From Orthonyx spaldingii (taxonomy: Eukaryota > Chordata > Aves > Passeriformes > Orthonychidae): 64,000 nucleotides of DNA. Within the stretch, counting starts at the first letter, position 1, and each line of letters starts with the position of its first letter. The position numbers were made by a program, and so were the translations under genes. The notes beneath the pieces were generated by a model. It was not told the DNA's origin. It saw only the letters and a program-made list of their open reading frames with translations, and made no database searches. Where the stretch lies: contig VZTJ01004170.1 of assembly GCA_013397795.1 (NCBI GenBank), forward strand, positions 186,001-250,000, given 5' to 3'. Positions 1 to 14,489 of the stretch are shown in pieces.

Positions 1-3000
1 GGATACAAGATACGAAGACATCCATCTGGCTCTGCACAGAGCCAGTCTGGGTCCTGCAGGACTCATTAGCTCTCAGCTGCAGCCCTGCAACATTTGGAAT
101 AGTCCTTGTAAAGCCACTGGTCCCTCCAGCCCCCTGCAGTCCCAACGAACGGTGATGGGGGTATGCACCACTGCACAAATGTACAGAGTCTGCTCCTTTG
201 CAGTGCCGTGCTGCTTTCCCAGAGGAAACACTGGGAAGGCAGTGCAGAAGGACCACTGCTGCTCAGCAGCTGACCTGCCTCTATAAAAACCCAGCTTGGA
301 TTAAGCACTGGGGACTGCCTTCTACTCCCTGACATGTGCAGGTGCCTGCAGCAGAGCCTGCAGGGAGCATGGCTGTCCCTGGGCAGGCTGAGGGACCTGG
401 CAAGGGGCTGGCATTGGCAGCTCCGTCAGAGAACAGCCCAGGGACGTGACCATAGAAGGGGCACTTGGCCATATGACAGCAACAGAATGATTTAGGGATC
501 ACAAACTCGTTTGCAAGGGACAAACAACCACCACCATCACCCTTAGCAACACTTTTCTCCCTAGCTGGCCCACAGAAGTTGTTGTTATGACAAAAATGAA
601 TCCAGTTTTCCCCAACAGTTGTTGATTATCATATCTCCAAAAGTGGACAAGCATCCCAGCTTAAGGAGAGGTGAAGGGCATGGGACAGGAAGGGAATGCA
701 TGTAGTTCAGTCCTCTCTCACTTTAATCCACAGCCCCTGGCTGCTGAGAAGATCTGCTATTACAGCTCCTTTTGAGCTCTTCAGTGTGCTTCTGCCAGTT
801 CCTAATCCATGGATCACTGGTAATGGCAGCTTCAGAGCCCCTTATATTTTCAGTTGTCAGATTGAACACAGGGAGATGCTCCTCAGCAGGAACTCACTCA
901 CTGTAGTGCTACTTTTATATAAGTCCATGGAGCCTTTATAATCTTTCGTAACAGAAAGGTACAAAATACACTACTCCAGATTTTTCTAATTGCAAAGCCC
1001 AAATTACCAAGTATAATGAAGCAAAATGATTTCATTTTTATCTCATTTCTGAGCTAGAATGTTACAATTACAAGACCATCAGAGATTCACAGTACTATTT
1101 TTGTTCCTTTCCTTAGTACCTCATTAGAAAATACATTTTTTAAAGGCTGGTTACCATTGCTATGCACCGTTACAACTTTACTGACAGATCTCACTTCTAA
1201 GCACATTATTGTTTAGAGATGAAGAGTTACAAAATAGAATCTAGAAGGGCATCTGAACAGCATCCTGTCCAAGGTGCAGTAGCCAGAGCAATAAATTAAG
1301 ACATGTTGACTTCTACATTAAAAATTTCAGCAGTAAATTTCAGATCTCTACACTGCTCTTCACATGTGCAATAGAGGAGTGGGTAAAAGTTGTCAGCTCT
1401 GTGATGAAATGAGAGGCAAGCTGAAATTTGATTTATGACCTGGCAGGTCACAACAACAAATTCTAAGTAGGGTTTTATTGTCAAAGCATTGATGGGTTTG
1501 TCTTTTTTCTGGCTAAAAGAAAAAAGAGTCTTCCCCACCTTTCCTCCACTTAAAAAAGTTCCAAAAAGGAAGGATGTAGCTTTTTCCTTAGCAGACAGAA
1601 ATTGAAATGGAGAACTTTTATGGAGGTCAAGATGACTGCACAAGCTCAAGGAAATGAACTCAGCCACCACCATTTTCTAATTCACTTTAGCTTTCTTTTG
1701 TGTCTGAGCTTGTCCCTTAAGATGACAGCCTTGATGACAACATCTTGAGAGCCACTCCAAAGTAATTTAAAGCAATATATGATTACTGTGGGGCTGAAAG
1801 CTCCCAGTTTACAAAGCAACAGCAGCTGTATGAGTTCTGGCTCATCTAACAGGATGATAGCTCTGCAAGCTTCTCCAGCCTCTTCTGCAAGCTTACCCAC
1901 TGGAACACTGAACAATTCATTTGGGCTCCTTAGGATCTGAGGCCCAGCTGTGTCTGAGGAACTGCAGCATTTCTCCAGGACAAGGAGCTGGCAGTGAGTG
2001 CTACCAAAGCAAACATCAGTGAAAGGCACAGGACGGGCACTAGCAGGGTGTGTAGGGCATAGCACAGCCTCCTCACACTGAGCAAAACCTGGTGTTGGAA
2101 TGATCAGCTCTAGTGGGGAGCTTGCTCAGTCCCTCACTTTGCTGAGAGGATTGCCAGGTTCCAGAGAGCTTTGTCAAACATTCACAATGGTTCAGGCCGA
2201 CATCCAGATCCAAAAATCCGTCTTTATATGCATCTGGATTTATGGTTCACCAATGCTGCTGACTGTGCTGTGTGCTTAGCACCAGCATTTTGGATCCAGT
2301 TCAGCATGTGCCACAGAGTCCATCAGAAAACAAGAGCCTTTAGCCATCAACGTCCTTAATCAGGCTTCAGTTCCCTGTTGGAGTTTGGAGCTCTTCTCTG
2401 GATCCTTTTCTTTGTAATAGTGGGAGAAGCATGAGTTCCTGGAGATATGCTTTGAAGTGATGCTGATAAATAGTGATTACTTGGGTTGCCCCTTCCTAAT
2501 TAACTTTGAAAATTATTTTGTTATTACTTGACTTTATCTATTCTCTCCCTCAAAACTCTCATCCCATAAACACTTAATGAAGTGTATATACACTTCCTCC
2601 ATGCATGTACATTACTCAAGTAAGTTTTAACAAGTACTCAGTATTGATAAGTTAAGAGGTGACTATTGGTTAATAAGTACACAGATGGCTTTTCTCCACA
2701 AGTTATATCCAAAATTACATAACTTTGGAAGAGAAGCAGATTTAATGATCAAGTAAATTATTAGACCTGGGAAACTAATCACCACAAAAGCCCACTCACT
2801 TGTTAAACATTTCAGAAAACTCAACATGAAGTCTTGTTCCCATATCCTGTTTCTGTACTCTGACTAAGCTGATTTTCATGTTTTGCTAATGTTCATCGGG
2901 GGTATCTCTGAGCTGTGAAGCAGAACACCTCCAAGCTCAGGAAGCCATGCATGCTGCACTTGCCAAATCTCATTCCTGTACAGTCACTGGCCAAAACAAT

Positions 3001-6000
3001 GGGGGTCCAACCTGCCTTCAGCAGGAATAAACCCACCCTGGTTGGATTTGCCTTACATGGAAAGCAAACCCAAACTATACAGTCAGTCTCACAACATAAA
3101 AAATCCCAGCCTGTAAATACAGGTACAGGTCTCAGATCTTAAAATATCAGAAGATACAAATAATAATAACAACTTTTTTTTCATCTGTTTGATAATTTTG
3201 ATACACAGAAGTGCTGTCCAAGGCAGGTGCCTCACAACCACAGAGCTCAGTGTGGTCTGTTTGGGCTGTGTCTGCAAGGATGGAAGGAATTGTGCAAAAC
3301 GATCTTATGCAAAAAATGTCTGTGCCTATGGCACTGTTTCCATCCTTGACAAAACAACACAGTTCCTATCTGTGCCCTATGATTAAGGGAGAAACCCCCT
3401 ATTAAGCTGGTGAGACCTCACACTGATGGGGAAAATGTCAGGGCACAGTAACAATGAAGCTCTTTGATGCTCTTCAATGAGCTATAATTACCACATTGTC
3501 TAGAAAAGTAGCTCAATTAACAGAGATACATACATGGGGGATTATTGTGGTAAAGAACACTCTCCTTCTAATGACTTTCCACAGAAATTTTTACTCAGAG
3601 GGGATTTTAAACATATTAAATGCTGGGCAAAGAGAGCACTGCAGGTAAGGTTCAGCTGCATTACTAAATTTTGAAAGAAAAATTTATATTACTGGAACAG
3701 TTAGAAACAATTCAAGCAGAGATAATAAATGCTTAATGACTGTCAATAAATGGTTGGTCAGTGGTTATGACAGTTAAGAATCCAAGAGGTCCACAGGTTT
3801 GCTAATGTGATGGAATTGTACCAGGTATAAAGTACAGCTACTTCTGTTACCAATATGCTTTCAACACCTCTTTATTTTTATTTAACTTTTCCCAGCTATT
3901 TATAACAATGGGGAGAATATTATTTAAAAAAAAAAAATAAAGAATTAGTGGATCCTGTTGGATCTACTGTAAAGGTACAATGTTTTTGAACTCCTGCCAT
4001 TCACTTCTAGCCACAGACAAAGTCCAGAGGCCAGAGTCACACCAGTGATCTACTGGTCTGGTGTGTCAGGAAGAAGGGCAGCCAAAGCAGACACTGGTTA
4101 TTAATTCTCTGATGACTTTTTCAGTTTGCCTTTGCCTGTTTACATCTGTGGTCCCTCCAGGTTAGTCCAAGATAGATTTCTACCTGCCTCTGCAGCATTA
4201 TGGTCCTCTCTACCACCCACTTCCTCCTCCCTGCACATTCCACCTTCCTTACTTGCAAGCAAAGTCACAGCCACCCTTCACTATTGCAAGGATGGATTCT
4301 CAGTCAATCCCCAGCAAAGCAATATATCTAGGGCCACCACACTCCTTCGTGGCTGGGAAGCACCATTCCATGGTCATTGTCAGCCTTTATTTAGCTATAA
4401 AAGTGATTCACTCTCTCTGCTATGCTGCTGACCTTTTCAGAATGACACCCACAGCTCACCCTGAAGCCAATAAACTCTTGGTGCAAAGGGAAATAAACCT
4501 GCCTTAGCCCATTGCAGGACTTTCTAATTATTTCTGAAATGTCTTTGCTCTTACAGCAGATTTGGGGGGGGCACTGTGCAATGCAGCTGACACACACAAA
4601 AGCTCCTTCCCTCATCTGTGAGAGCTACAGGCTGACAAGGTCAGGTTTATTCCTGAGGTCATGTTGATGCAGGTGCCATCTCTCCACATAATAAGTTCAA
4701 AATTCCTACTGCCCTGCTGCTGGGAAATACAAACATAGCTGTCCCCACTGAGGTGTCCCAGCTTTGTTACACCTGAGCTATTGCCCAGCTCTCCAGCACT
4801 GATTCTGGACCCAAGCCAAGAGACAATGGGGACCAAGTGTAGGACGCTCAGGACAAGGCAAATTATATTCTAAACTCTGCTGATGTCACTGACCAGCTCT
4901 TTCCCTGCATATGATGGGGAGGCAGGGACATTTGCTCAGGTATGGGTGTTCATGTCGTAGATAACCACATTACCCAAGTGAATTTCACTCTTGCTTATTA
5001 TCAATGGAACAGAAATGAGACTTCCCACTGCAATTTCAGCCTGCTTAGAAAGGCTGTGTTGACTTCTGAGGTTTAATCTCCCACTGCTGTATAGAACACT
5101 GCCATTTCATGAGCTCTGCACTGGGCAATGGTTTCATAAGTGTCTTATACATGCAGAGCCCTGTAAACACTGAAGCAAAGGTTTTTAACTGTATTTTTTT
5201 TTCTGCAACTGGACTGCTTGTTGTAACAAAAACTAATTGAGAAAAGATATTGTTAGGAAGATTCAATTTTTAACAGTGCAGGGACCATACTGATTGACAA
5301 AAATCAGTCAAAAAATCATGCAGGTGCTAACCCTTTTCCTGAGTTGCCTAACAAGATAGGTGTGTATTCTCTCCCCTCTAGTCACTAATGCAGCTGCGTA
5401 AGCTTCCTGGGGTGACTCTACATTTACCCAGTAAATAGAGGGACAGTTCTGCAAGACTGGGAAAGAAATAAATTTTTTTAGCTCCTGTCTGAATGACCAA
5501 CTATGCCAGTTTTAAAACACATCATCTGGTTTTTTGACTCAGGTCACAGGCAGGACCTGACAGAGTTTCCAAACTATTTTCTGACAAATTGAGGCAAGTT
5601 ACCGACCTTCCTTTGTTAAAGACTCTGTGCCATTTTGTTGGAATGAAAAATTGCACAAATGACTGACCACAAGTCAGGAAATGTAATAATTTCATGTTCT
5701 AGTGCATGACTCCCCTTACATGGTGCTCGGGAAATGTATTGCCTGGTGTTATCTGCTGTGTACAGGAAAGCCAAAAATGAAACATATATACAGTCATACC
5801 TCCAGTGCCTGTTGTGCTCATGGGCAGGAGACTGGGATCAGTCCTACAGCAATCCAGGCTTCAATAACCCTCCTCTCTGTGGAGGTCAGAGGCAGCTTTT
5901 CCACCCAGAGAAGTAAAGTTTCCCTTTGAGGTGAAGAGTTTTCCTTCTCCTGGGATATTGTTGAGACAATCTGGGCAGACCTTCACTGCTTCTGACACCA

Positions 6001-9000
6001 TCTCCCTGTCATGGAGGAAATATCTCTTCCCAGGGCAGTATGATGTCCTCAATTCCTCTTCAAGGACTTGATTTCCCTGAGGATCCCACTTGGGATGACT
6101 TGGGATTCCACTTGATCTCTCTTGAGATCCCAAAAGCTTGAGTGGCATTCCCAGTGACGTTAGTCATCCTGGGCGTTGGTGGCCGCTGCAGGACAGAGTC
6201 ACCCTGGAGAGGGAAAGGCTCATTCCAGCACAGGAGGAAGGGAACAGATCTGGGCCAGGACTCAACCTGGGTAGCTTTAAGCACCTATCTACCTTAACAT
6301 GAAATAAGCATTTTGTCATTTTTGGCTCTCTTATCAGCCTGTACCACCAATTTGCTTTGGTTTTAGCTCCAAGGACTCCCTTCATGCTCTGGTGATGACC
6401 ACAAAGAAAACATAGATGGGCTCACAGGTAACTCTATAGGGCTTCACTTGGGGTGGTTTAGGCTTAAGACACATGGCAGGAGCTCATAAAAACCTGTCCA
6501 AGTTCAGTTCCTGACTCACGAGAACCTTACCCACACTGTGCTTTTTAAACAAGAGCTGAATTTGGCCCAGGTAAAGACCCCTGGAAGGTAATGCAAACAC
6601 CACCTGGAAATCAATTCACTAAAGCTTTATTACCAAAAACTATTACTGGTCTGAGTTCAAGATTATGGATGTATTATCCTTGCCAGTCAGAGAATGTCTG
6701 TTCAACACAGTCAACATTGAAGATAAAGGAGCTATGGGGAAATTATTGGTTTTTTCAGATACTTATTTGGTTTTTCAGCCTTTCTGTCTCTTCCCATTAG
6801 GAAGTAAATAAAAGGCAGATCCATGTACACAGCTTTTAATGAAACTGCTGGAGTGACAAGAGATAGCAAGACAATTAAATTCCATGGCATACTTGAACTA
6901 GAACTTGTTCCTCAGGTTGTTAATTCGGCCAATACTCAAACTTATGTTTGTTCAGGTAAATTAAATTAAATGTAGGTAAAAGCATGGCTGGGAGTGGCTG
7001 CCTGGCTCGTGCTGTCAGCCATCCCATCTCAATGCCCAGCAGAGCCAACCTCAGGTGAGACCCCAAAAATGTCTGCACAGACTGGTTCCCTACACAGCCT
7101 CATTCAGCCCCTGTGCTGCCTCCACAGATAACAAGGTTTTCCTCAGTCAAGGCTAAGTTCAGGCGAGTTGTATGCCCTCAACTCCCTCGGGAAGGACTGA
7201 CTTGACAATCAGGAAACCCCAGGGTGATTAACCAGTGGGAAAATAGCCTGTGGGACACAACAGGACTGCACTTCATGGAGCATCCTGCTTACAAATGAAC
7301 TAAAAGAAAACAGAAAATTACATTTAAAGGAAAACAAATGCACATTCCCTAAAATTCAGAATTATCTGCTGAATTTCCTGTATACAGACAACTCCTTGGG
7401 CTGCCTGTGATATTGTGCCACATTAGTGGACTGTCAAGTTCTACTGATGAACACGCATCAAGCTGTTCTGCCACCCTTGTGTCACAGCACTGTGGAATCA
7501 GAGTGAAATGGGACTGGAGGGGGCACACAGCTGGCAGACCCAGGCTGGAATCTGTTCTGGATAGACAGCTGTCAAATGATACACCTCCTGGAAGAGACAT
7601 TTCCTTGCCTCCCACTTCTTTTTTTGATTATTTAGCTAGATTCACTGCTAAAAACGTTTTTCTAATTTCTAAATTAAGTCTTCTCTTTGACATATTTCCT
7701 CATTGCATCATGTCCCACATGGAATGAACATGGAGAACAGACTATTTTTGCAGCAATCTGTTGTATACTGACCCCTGTTTCCAATGCATGTCATTAGCAC
7801 AACGTCTCTAACTGACACACAGCTCCTCCCTGGGCTTTCCCCAGACAGCCCAAATTCTGTTTCCACGTGGTGCTCACAAAACTTTGGACTGAGGTCTCAC
7901 TCCCAGTGAATTGCATGGGAAGATTATTGTCCTCCTGTGTGTGCCTTTGCTGTAGGAGCATGAGTTGGGTTACTTAGTCAAGGCCAGCTTCTCACCCACT
8001 GCAACTTCCAGAACTTCTCCTGCACATCTGTTTTCTCTCACTTTTATTTGTATAATTGAGACTCTCTGCCTCAGGGCTATGTCTGAAACTTTTGCTGTGG
8101 TGTAATTTCTCCATTTTCTTAGATAGTTCCCAGATAATTTCTTTTGGATTACTCCCACCCATGAGTGTGTTTGGTCAGTTCTCACTTGGTGGTACCTGCA
8201 AACTGCCGAAGCAGTTTCCTATTCCATCATCTCGGGTTTCAGTGAAAATAGTAACAGGCCAGACAGGCCAGCACAGACTTTCACTCATAATAAACCATTT
8301 TTGTATGTTTCTCCAGGCTGTCATGCACAGGTGTTCAAGCAGTTTTCCTAAAAACAATTATCTCTAGGTCTTGCATTATTTTGTTGTACCAGTAGCTTGA
8401 GAAAGGTGCCTTGCCATGTCTTCAAAATCAAAACTTTTCTTTCCCTCCAAGTTCAGCTAAGGCTCTCTCCATACCCTGCCTAGATCCTATTTGAAACACT
8501 GCCTTTAGTTTCCCATTTTGCCAGACTGACTTCCCAACACCATCTTTCCTTTCCTTCTGTTGTTTGTTTTTGATGTGGGCTGTTAAGTCTTTTGAGTGCA
8601 TCTTTAGGTTGGTGTTACTGTCTCACCTAGTCTACCAGAAAGTCCTTATTCCTTGACTTAACCCTTCCACAAGAGGAATTATGCTCCCAATTAAGGTGCT
8701 TGCACTAAAATCAAATGAGAATCCAGAAGAAAAATGTGTCGAGTGAGGGAACTTTTGTTCTTTTATTTCATTATAGGTGGATAAAGTGGTATAAATACCT
8801 GTCCTATAAAGAAAACTAAGTTCTTGGCATGGATTTTGTTTTTCACTTTGAGCCCATAGCTGAAATTTTGCCCGTGGTTTGAACTCAACCATTTACCCTG
8901 GAAAAAAGCCAATGCTGTCTTGGGTGGAAATCAGTTCAAGAGTGAAGAAACACATCTGTCCTCATAGGTGCCTGTCTGAATGCTGGGTGTCTTTGTCTTA

Positions 9001-10735
9001 AACTCTTTTTGCAGCAAAGACCTTCAGTCAATCCAGCTGATGGGGCCTGAGGGGTGACCCAGCCATGCAGACCCCAGCTGGCCACTCCAGGGTGAGCTGA
9101 ATTACTCTCAGGGCTGCATCAGCTTCACTGGCTGCACATCAAGGGAGTACAAGGGGATCCTGAGGCACAACGGGCTCATTTCAGTTGTCCATGTGGGCCC
9201 TTACCCAGTGTCATTTGGGATGATCCAGGGAATCTCTCCTTTGCTTGTTCTCGGGGTGTCTCACAGAGCAGTAAGCTACTGCATCATTTCTCCACATGCT
9301 GCCCTATAAAGGTAAGAGCTCTCCAGTGTTCCTTTAGTCTGAAGGACCTAAGGTGGGCCAGCTGAACCATGAAGAGAAAACCCTCTTTCTGGTAGCCCTT
9401 CTCTAGGATATATGTCACATTTCTATACTGACTCAGGGATAGAAAGTCAGGCAGAGCTGATGCAGAGATGAACATGGGGTCTCTACTCTGTTAGCACCTG
9501 TCCCTGTTAAAATGGCTGTAACAAGGCTGGGGAAAAGCCCTGGGTTACAGCCAAGTCCCAAACTCCTTGCTCAGAAGTCTGCGCAGCTGCTGCCTTCTTT
9601 GATGCACCCCTTAGGATATCACCCTGCTGTGAACTGGCCTTGCTTCACTACACAGCAGGGACAACTGCACAGAGAAACCTTCTGTATATGTCATGCATCA
9701 GCAAAAATGATCAAATTTAATAGGAATGAGAGTCTGAGAAATGTGTCAACCACAGAGACCCTTCTCTCCCACTATGTGGCAAGCTGCACTCAATGAAAGC
9801 CACTGGCCTTGGGAGCATAAAGGTAACTAATGATGCTGTGTAGGAATTAACTTTGAGGAGCTCTGGGTTTCAGCCTCACTCTGTTGATCAGTTCACCTAA
9901 ATTACTTAACAGAGGCTCAAACAGAAAGGGAAACCCTTAAAAAACAGCTTCCAGAAGTATATGTGGTGTTGGAGGTTATGACTAGGTCTCCTGCCAGGAT
10001 GGTTCTTCACCTGTCACCTTGCCTTGCTTTGCTCTTCTGTTTCTGAGATTTGACCTATATTTTATACCAAAAGCCAAGTTCAGTGCTTGTAACAGCAGAG
10101 GCAGCAATGGTATCTAAAGACCCCTGATACCAGCAGGAAGGTATGTGCCCATTATTTCATTAATTTGTGCATTAGCTGTGTGCAAGAAGGATTGGCTTTG
10201 ACAAACAAATAGAATGACCTACAGTCTCTGAGGACAGTGTGTGCTAAATAAGCTTCCTCAAATTTCCAGATTTCTTGGAATGAAGGCCCAGATTCATAAA
10301 GACATTTCACTGCCTGAATCCCATGGAAATTCATGGGAGACCAGAGCAATGGTGTTTTGTGAATCTTGGCCAATGTGCCTGAACTCCAGTCCAGCAGCCA
10401 AGGACTAGAGGCAATGGCAAATCTCCCACAAAGATCAGTGAAACAGGCTTTAAGAGACTGTTATTGTTAAAATCTCATGTTAAGGCGACTCCTCAGCTGA
10501 ATTAAATTGTTCCAGGCTTGCAGAAGTCAGTGGATCTCACACATCTGAAACTATCAGGGACTCATCCCATTTGTCTCATTGTTTTGTGAGTTGCCTCTCA
10601 TGATTTTTTAACAGGGGTCTGCTGGCAGAGACCACAGCAGTGGCCTGTTGGACTATTCCTAGGAAGGGTGAGCCAGGTGGAGTAATCTTTGTGCATTTTC
10701 CTCATCACAACACATTCCCCTGAAAATGGAAATGT
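1..10735. other. Unique non-coding DNA, no gene recognised
   Basis: I see no recognisable exon, RNA gene or well-preserved transposon here. All six frames are broken by frequent stops. The longest open stretches, such as a 127-codon minus-strand frame at 1682-2065, show no familiar domain, signal peptide or repeat. Minor features are a 12-A run at 3926-3937 and a 7-G run near 4566. An unassembled exon of a spliced gene cannot be excluded by eye. Confidence 0.55.
3926..3937. repeat. Poly-A run (12 A)
   Basis: A run of 12 A inside AT-rich DNA, followed by TAAAGAA. No LINE- or SINE-like body is visible upstream, so this is most simply low-complexity sequence rather than a retroposon tail. Confidence 0.8.
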
Positions 10736-10765
10736 CACTAGATGATCTTTGACGTCCCTTCCAAC
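10736..10765 (+). mobile_element. Possible tiny CR1 3'-end scrap
   Basis: About 30 bases here closely resemble the stretch that precedes the CR1 3' terminus (actagatgatcttt, then gtcccttccaac), in the sense orientation. The terminal ATTCTATG octamers are missing and the flanks do not look like CR1, so it is either a very degraded copy or a chance match. Confidence 0.35.
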
Positions 10766-13700
10766 AGAAGCAGAAGGACAGAGAGACATAGAGGTCTGAG
10801 ATACTCTCACATTTGCTGAAGCCTCCAAGACATTACAATATTCCCACAGACACTTTGTAAAAGTGGATCAGTAAGTAAGAAGCTAAAAATTCAGCAAAAC
10901 ATGGTGCCAGGTTGTAGAATGCCTCCCCATCAGTTTCTCTGCAGAACATTAGGTAATCAGCTTTTAAATATTTTATTTGCTGTGAATTTCAAGCATTTTC
11001 TCAGCGTGCTGAAATGTGCCAAGGATTGTGGCTTTTGATATTTAAGTCAAAACCCAATAATCTGTTGACCTGTCAAATATGATATTCCTAGTGTTTAATA
11101 ATAATTTTTTAAAATCCTGTAAAAGTCAGTTCAGAAAATATTCCTGTTAAACAGACACTGATGGCTGCTTTAAATCCTTCACTTAATGCCTGTGTGGAAG
11201 AGAGTAAGAGATAAGACCAAAGCCAACATATCCTTTGAGCACTGTGATCAAAGTACATAAAAGATACTTCAGCAGAAGCATTTTGCTGTCTAAATTCAGC
11301 TTCTACCCTAAAGCTCTCACAGTGCCCCACTGGAGAAACTACTGAAGCACTTCTTTCTTTCAAACAGCAGCCTCTTGTGATGAAACACACCCAAAACCCC
11401 ACAAACACCAGAGGAAGTGTGACCAGCTGGTAACAGGGGGCTGTGGATCAGATTGCTTATGGCCTGATCTGACCCTTCATTTAAAATTTTTCTAAGGAAG
11501 GAACGTGTCACTGGTCCCACCAATAAGAGCAGATCCATCCTGGCACAGTGATGTGCCTACACTCACTTCTAGAGCAGTCAGACTGTGTCACCAATCAGTG
11601 GTGTCAAGCTGTACCAGCACTCCCAGGGATTAACTGCATTTTTCAAACCTGAGTTGCAGGACAGATGAACTTCAAAAGACTCCTAAATTGCTGTTCCCAT
11701 CACTGATGGGAATCTGTGGATATATGCACAAAGTAATGGTGACAAATCTTCTTGTCTCCCCAAGTAAACCGTTATTTTAAGTTTGTTTGTTGGGGTTTTT
11801 TGGTTTGGTTTAGGTTACTTTTTTTTAAGATCTAAACACATTGGAGCTGAACTCAGGACTAAAGAAATTGGGGTCTTTTAAAAGCTTACACTGATAGGCA
11901 GCAGAATAATAATTTCAGTTTGCTGGGTCCTCTAGAAAGGAGGCTGGGCCTTAGGTAACATCATTAGTCCCCATCATTGCTGAAATCAGAAACACAACCA
12001 TATGATCCTATTCAAGAGGTAATCAGGAAGGAAAACTGGTAATATACAATATCATCTTGATTAATAGAAAGATGTTGGCCAAATTTTGTATTTCAAACTC
12101 AGTTAAGAAACAAATTTAAATGACCTGCCTATTTGGAAGCAGACAACATCTTAAATTATTTCCACTTTGATTAATCAAGGTAGCAATTAGTAAAACTGGT
12201 GTCTTGTCGAATTAGCAGGGATTTAAAATGAGTTACATTTGTGCTGGGAAAGTGCTTGTGATTTGTGTTTTTTGAATAAATGGGAAAAGAAGAAGTTCCT
12301 GAGGGATCCAATGAGGGCTAAAATTTAATGCCTGTGCACTAAAAATGCAAATCAAGTCCTAAGCCAAGAACATGGACCAGTGCACTACTGTCTTTTGCCA
12401 AATTCAATAAAGCTTGGACAGAAAAACATCCTAAAACTGTCCACATTTTGAAATGTGGTTATTTCTGAGATCTGTAATGCCCACATATATGCCCAGAATA
12501 GCCTGAATCGAGGAAGAAAGGCAAGCTAAGAGAGAAGATGTTTGAAATGTGTTCTTCATTTTGTTTGGTTTGCTTATCTTTCCTGTGTGCTGTTCAGTAC
12601 TGGCTGGGCATTGCTTCTCTCTAGACTGGCTCAGCCTCTCTGCCCAGATGGTGTGTGACCTGTCACCTCCCCAGAGAGGAGCCTTGCCCTTGTCTCACAC
12701 AGACAACCACGTTGTGGTCCAACAGGAAAACTGGCTCAGAGTACACAACTGATGGACACATAGCACCTTTCCCGAAAAGAAGGGCCCTAAAGCATGCCCA
12801 TTTCCTTTCCTTGAGCATATCAGAGCTGTTAATATCGAGATGGAAAACAAAGAGACAATATATGGATGCAATAAGAGGACTAATGCTCTCTATAATGTCT
12901 AGCTGAGGGGAGAATAAGGTTATCTCTGAGAGCAGCACAGCAAAATGAAGACAGCCCTGTGGGCAGTGCACCAAACCCTGCTTCAGAGCAGCACCCCACA
13001 AACAGTGACCCCAGCTGGGCTCCACAGACGAATTTGCTTACCCTGACAGTAGGTGGAAACCCAAAGTTTGAAACTTCTTGCCTCCTCTCATGCTGTTTGA
13101 AGTCCCTGACAGGGAAGGACAGAGCAAAATGAATTAGGAAATGCGGGTCATTCTTCTTTTTGGCTAGGGGTGTTCCTTCACCACCTGTCTTGATTTTCTG
13201 GTGCTTTCAGGTCCCAGACTCCATTCTGCACCTCCTCAAGGGATCTAAGCATAGTCCAGCCAGTCAGCCCTCAATCACTGCAACATTTTTAACACCTCTC
13301 ATATCTACCCTGCCCCACTGGTAGAGCAAGACTTCTGAAGCACTGTGACAAGTTTCCAGTGCAGAGTACCACAACTTTTAGCTCTCATCCTCACCCAGCC
13401 CTTTCTGTGGCATTGGCTGAGCCTCCTGGCTCCTGTGTCTTGGGCACTGAGCTCAAAATCACCTCACCTTCTCTTAACTCTAGGGGGGGTTGTAAAGCTG
13501 TTCTGAAATAAGACATGGTCCATAAGAATAGATGAAAACCAATAATCCCTTGCTGTTCAAGGGAATAAAACCAACAATATTGTGGGGTTTGGAAGACTTC
13601 TTCTGTCTGCCAGTCACAGAACAAAGTCCCTCTGTGACCAAGGAGACATTAATTGATGTCTTCAGCTCTGCAGGAGCCACTTAGCAGTTCCTCTCTGTGC

Positions 13701-13839
13701 TCTGTGCTTTGGTTGATCCAGTCGGTTTGTCCTTTTGATACTCTCTCAGGGTTTTCATTAGTAGAAGATCAGAGATGCTGCTGCCATTAGACATCAGTTT
13801 TCTCCAGACAGTTCCTGAGGATCCATAGCTACATCTATA
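10766..13839. other. Unique non-coding DNA
   Basis: No gene or clear transposon is seen. The block has a T/G-rich low-complexity tract near 11781-11827. It also holds a notably AT-rich, non-repetitive stretch around 12060-12200 that looks like the kind of sequence often conserved as a regulatory element (inference only). Confidence 0.5.
11781..11827. repeat. T/G-rich low-complexity tract
   Basis: This stretch consists almost entirely of T and G in runs (gtttgtttgttgggg, then ttttttggtttggttt, ending in an 8-T run after a short break). Reverse-complement versions of the same composition occur near 38842 and 52093. It is simple sequence, not a coding or LTR feature. Confidence 0.7.
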
Positions 13840-14433
13840 CAAGTCTATAAAAGGACCAGGACTCATTAGTTGTCCCTCATGAAAGGACTTAAAAAGCACA
13901 CCTGACTGTCTCAAACACCATCAAGGCCACAGAAGGAACTTGCCGTAAGACAAGCCACCACAGCAGGAACTTGAGATAAGCACAGAAGGGAGGAATTTCT
14001 GACACTGAGGTGTGAATCCCAGGCCTGGGGACGCTGAGATCTGGTGAGTACATCCTGGTTAACACATCCAGACAGAAATACCCACTGTGACAAAGTGTAG
14101 GAAAGGAAGCAACTGCTCCTACACACATCACCCCAAGTTATGGGAACAGCTTCCAAGACCACCCCAGGGATACCCAGAACTTGAACTGCATAAAGGTGGT
14201 AACCTTAGAAAAACGACTCCAGGACTTCCACCACCAAGAAGCCCAGGGTGAAGAAGGACCAATGAGATACTGCTGGACTCATGGATGGTGACAATATTCT
14301 GCTTGATCTCTCTCTCTCTCTCTTTCTCTTCTCTTTTCTCTCTCTTTCTGTCGCTTTACTTCACATTCATAGTTAAATAAAATCCTTATGATTGACTTCA
14401 GCATATGGTCTCATCTGCACCTTAACTGGGGCA
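13840..14433 (+). mobile_element. Putative ERV LTR-like block
   Basis: This block has LTR-like parts in the + orientation: TATA-like sites (ctataaaagg near 13845 and gcataaagg near 14188), a CT-rich tract at 14306-14349, and a polyadenylation-type AATAAA just after 14375 inside ttaaataaaatcc. The tail ends near a CA around 14432. I could not find TG...CA ends with a matching target-site duplication, and both edges are guesses. The downstream neighbour is a CR1 3' end. The alternative is ordinary unique DNA that happens to contain a pyrimidine microsatellite. Confidence 0.35.
14306..14349. repeat. (CT)n polypyrimidine tract
   Basis: About 44 bases made only of C and T on the + strand, beginning with an uninterrupted CT run and then mixed with TTCT units. 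It is an imperfect microsatellite and a candidate for length polymorphism. It may be part of the surrounding LTR-like block. Confidence 0.9.
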
Positions 14434-14489
14434 GAGGCATCTCACTAATGGGACCTTGGCATAGCACTGGTTACAGCACTGCATTACAG

